DNA of 44,510 nt from Pseudolabrys sp. GTDB lineage: Bacteria > Pseudomonadota > Alphaproteobacteria > Rhizobiales > Xanthobacteraceae. The stretch lies in NCBI GenBank assembly GCA_019247925.1, contig JAFBAG010000090.1:1-44510 (forward strand), read 5' to 3'. Positions 43,104-44,510 of this stretch are shown one piece after another. The notes under the pieces are model-generated. The model worked only from the letters and a program-made list of their open reading frames with translations. It searched no databases and was not told the origin of the DNA. Each line of letters starts with the position of its first letter. Position 1 is the stretch's first letter. The position numbers were made by a program, and so were the translations under genes.

Positions 43104-43970
43104 CTACTGCTTCGGAGCCGCCGGCTTATCGAGACGTTCGATCTTGGCACTTTCGCGCAGTTTCTGGATCGCTTCGGTGTGGGCTTTGTTGGCGACGGCG
43201 GCTTCGAGCTCCGACTTCACCTCTTCAAAAGCCGGGAAGGGTCGCGTGCGCTTTTCCTCGACCTTGATGACGTGCCAGCCGAAAGACGTCTTCACCGGAT
43301 CGGAGATCTTGCCCGGCTCAAGCTTGAAGGCGACGTCGGCGAATTCCGGAACCATCTGCTCCTTGGAGAAGAAGCCGAGGTCGCCGCCGGTGGTCTTGCC
43401 CGAAGGATCTTCGGTGGTTTCATTCGCCACTTTGACGAAGTCATCACCTTTCTTGAGCCGCTCGATCACGGCCTTGATTTTCGCCTCGGCGGCCTTGCCG
43501 GCCGCGTCGTCGCCGGGCTTGGCTTGAATCAGAATGTGCCGCGCATGCACTTCCGGCTCGGGCGGGGATTCCTTTTTGGCCTCGTCGTAGATTTTGCGAA
43601 GCGCTTCTTCGGTCTGAGCGGATTTGGCGATGTCATTGAGATAGTCGCCCATGAGCAGCCGATGGCGCGCGAAAGCAAGGCGGCGCTTGAAGCTTGCCGT
43701 TTCGCCGAGCTTCTTTTCTTCCGCGGCCTGCGACACCAGAATCATGTTGGCGAGTAGCTCTATGATGTAATCGCGTTTCTGCTCGGCGCTCATCGGCGGC
43801 AATTGGCTCGCCGCCTGCTCGGCGAGCGCGACGTCGCTCTGCCGGATTTCGGTGCCGTTGACCTTCGCGACCACTGGATCCGCGTCCTGCGCCAAGGCGA
43901 CGCTGGCACTGAACGCGATGAGCCCGGCAGCGGCGACGCTACGCATGGCGGAAAGCAGAATACGCAACAT
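43104..43970 (-). CDS. secreted parvulin-type peptidyl-prolyl cis-trans isomerase
   Basis: The 288-residue protein has a Sec signal peptide (MLRILLSAMRSVAAAGLIAFSASVALAQ), a SurA/PrsA-like N-terminal helical region (about 30-140), a rotamase domain (PEVHARHILIQA to FGWHVIKVEEKR, about 165-260) and a charged tail. It should act in the periplasm on outer-membrane or secreted proteins. ATG 43970 with AAGGA upstream replaces the ORF-track start at 44081, whose extra residues precede the signal peptide. It is divergent from secA and upstream of argJ. Confidence 0.94.
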   Translation of the reverse strand: MLRILLSAMRSVAAAGLIAFSASVALAQDADPVVAKVNGTEIRQSDVALAEQAASQLPPMSAEQKRDYIIELLANMILVSQAAEEKKLGETASFKRRLAFARHRLLMGDYLNDIAKSAQTEEALRKIYDEAKKESPPEPEVHARHILIQAKPGDDAAGKAAEAKIKAVIERLKKGDDFVKVANETTEDPSGKTTGGDLGFFSKEQMVPEFADVAFKLEPGKISDPVKTSFGWHVIKVEEKRTRPFPAFEEVKSELEAAVANKAHTEAIQKLRESAKIERLDKPAAPKQ

Positions 43971-44098
43971 GGCGATTGTCCTTGAGGTGTAAGCCGGCGG
44001 CGGTCCGGAGCGGCGGGCGACACTCGCCCAGAGCCTTCGGCTTTGCAATGGCTGATTGACGAGGGTGTTTAACGGCTGCATGAGGTCAAACCGTCAGA

Positions 44099-44127
44099 TT
44101 GACAACATTCCGGGGCACTCCTATCTC
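44099..44127 (+). promoter_or_regulatory. sigma-70-type promoter upstream of secA
   Basis: A perfect TTGACA -35 box (44099-44104) is followed after 17 bases by TATCTC (44122-44127), a four-of-six match to TATAAT. The predicted start is near 44134, leaving a leader of about 115 bases before the secA ATG. Confidence 0.65.
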
Positions 44128-44170
44128 AACCGGAAGTTCTGACGGCGCGCTCATTGAATTTGCCCGAAAA

Positions 44171-44239
44171 GTGCCGCATTCCGGAGCGCCGGAAGCATTC
44201 ACCGGCGGGCGGTGCTTGGGCGCCGCTCCGCGAGATTAA
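44171..44239 (+). other. structured secA leader with possible 22-codon upstream ORF
   Basis: CGGAGCG (44182-44188) and CGCTCCG (44224-44230) form a perfect seven-base stem. An inner CACCG/CGGTG stem (44200-44214) is extended by AAG/CTT with a bulge. The structure ends seven bases before the TAAGGA ribosome site. A GTG-started frame from 44171 runs 22 codons and ends at TAA 44237-44239, inside that ribosome site. Whether the frame is translated is unknown; it lacks a good ribosome site and encodes no signal or membrane segment. Confidence 0.35.
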
Positions 44240-44248
44240 GGACTTCTC

Positions 44249-44510
44249 ATGATCGGCGGCGTCGCTCGCAAGCTGTTCGGCTCTGCCAATGACCGGCGGA
44301 TCAAGAGTTATCAGCCGCGCGTCTCAGCGATCAATGCGCTCGAGAAAGAACTCGAGGCGCTTTCGGACGACGACCTCAAAGCCCGCACCGCCGATTTGAA
44401 AAAGCAGGTCGCCGACGGCGCCTCGCTCGACGACGTGCTGGTCGCCGCCTTCGCGACGGTGCGTGAAGCCGCCAAGCGCACCATCGGTCAGCGCCACTTC
44501 GACGTGCAGC
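44249..44510 (+). CDS. secA: preprotein translocase ATPase SecA, N-terminal part (3' end outside window)
   Basis: The first 87 residues ([21 protein letters not shown], then [24 protein letters not shown] and [21 protein letters not shown]) are the N-terminal segment of SecA, the motor that drives proteins through SecYEG. The ATG has TAAGGA seven bases upstream. The frame is open to the window end. It is divergent from the periplasmic isomerase gene, both serving protein export. Confidence 0.97.
   Translation, partial: MIGGVARKLFGSANDRRIKSYQPRVSAINALEKELEALSDDDLKARTADLKKQVADGASLDDVLVAAFATVREAAKRTIGQRHFDVQ

Overview
The window looks like a core chromosomal segment of a high-GC alphaproteobacterium of the Hyphomicrobiales (Rhizobiales), probably near Bradyrhizobium, Rhodopseudomonas or Pseudolabrys. 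Four things suggest this: the protein sequences, the PhaR/PhaA/PhaB set, the small families DUF4167, DUF1178, DUF985 and DUF1345, and a familiar order at the right end (comF, grxC, nitrilase, flp, mutT, argJ, peptidyl-prolyl isomerase, secA). The lineage is an inference from familiarity, not from a search. I see no rRNA, tRNA, insertion sequence, prophage or CRISPR. Genes are tightly packed, with many ATGA/TAATG overlaps and convergent pairs sharing stop-codon bases.

Left part (1-9.4 kb): a cut acyl-CoA dehydrogenase coupled to a type III CoA-transferase; a marR-emrA-emrB efflux operon read leftwards, with a palindrome over the marR promoter; a 3-hydroxyisobutyrate-type dehydrogenase overlapping a metallo-beta-lactamase-fold lactonase; and a leftward overlapping trio of bdhA, a patatin lipase and a macro-domain hydrolase.

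Middle part (9.4-25.5 kb): a Zur-like regulator directly followed by a DMT exporter and ispG; a leftward ispA-DUF1345-Na+/H+ antiporter group; rightward mtgA, rpmF, a small membrane protein and a gamma-glutamyltransferase; a PAS-GGDEF-EAL protein with a degenerate GGDEF; polyhydroxybutyrate genes phaR (left) and phaA-phaB (right), with no phaC in the window; a LysE exporter; and gloB with a DUF985 cupin. With bdhA, the pha genes give both synthesis precursors and re-use of 3-hydroxybutyrate.

Right part (25.5-44.5 kb): a methyltransferase, a Q/N-rich DUF4167 protein, prmC and prfA (release factor and its methylase), ptsP (nitrogen PTS enzyme I), a sugar-acid pair (DUF1932 dehydrogenase and KdgD) divergent from an orphan Bug binding protein, lysC, ubiG, a DMT transporter, then DUF1178-nitrilase-grxC-comF, a BioC/NDUFAF5-like protein, an orphan Flp pilin, mutT, argJ, a secreted parvulin and the start of secA.

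No clearly new system is present. The items most worth a second look are two composite palindromic intergenic repeats, the structured secA leader with a short upstream ORF, the bdhA-patatin-macro operon, the dehydrogenase-lactonase pair, the Q/N-rich DUF4167 protein, and several enzymes with altered signature motifs.
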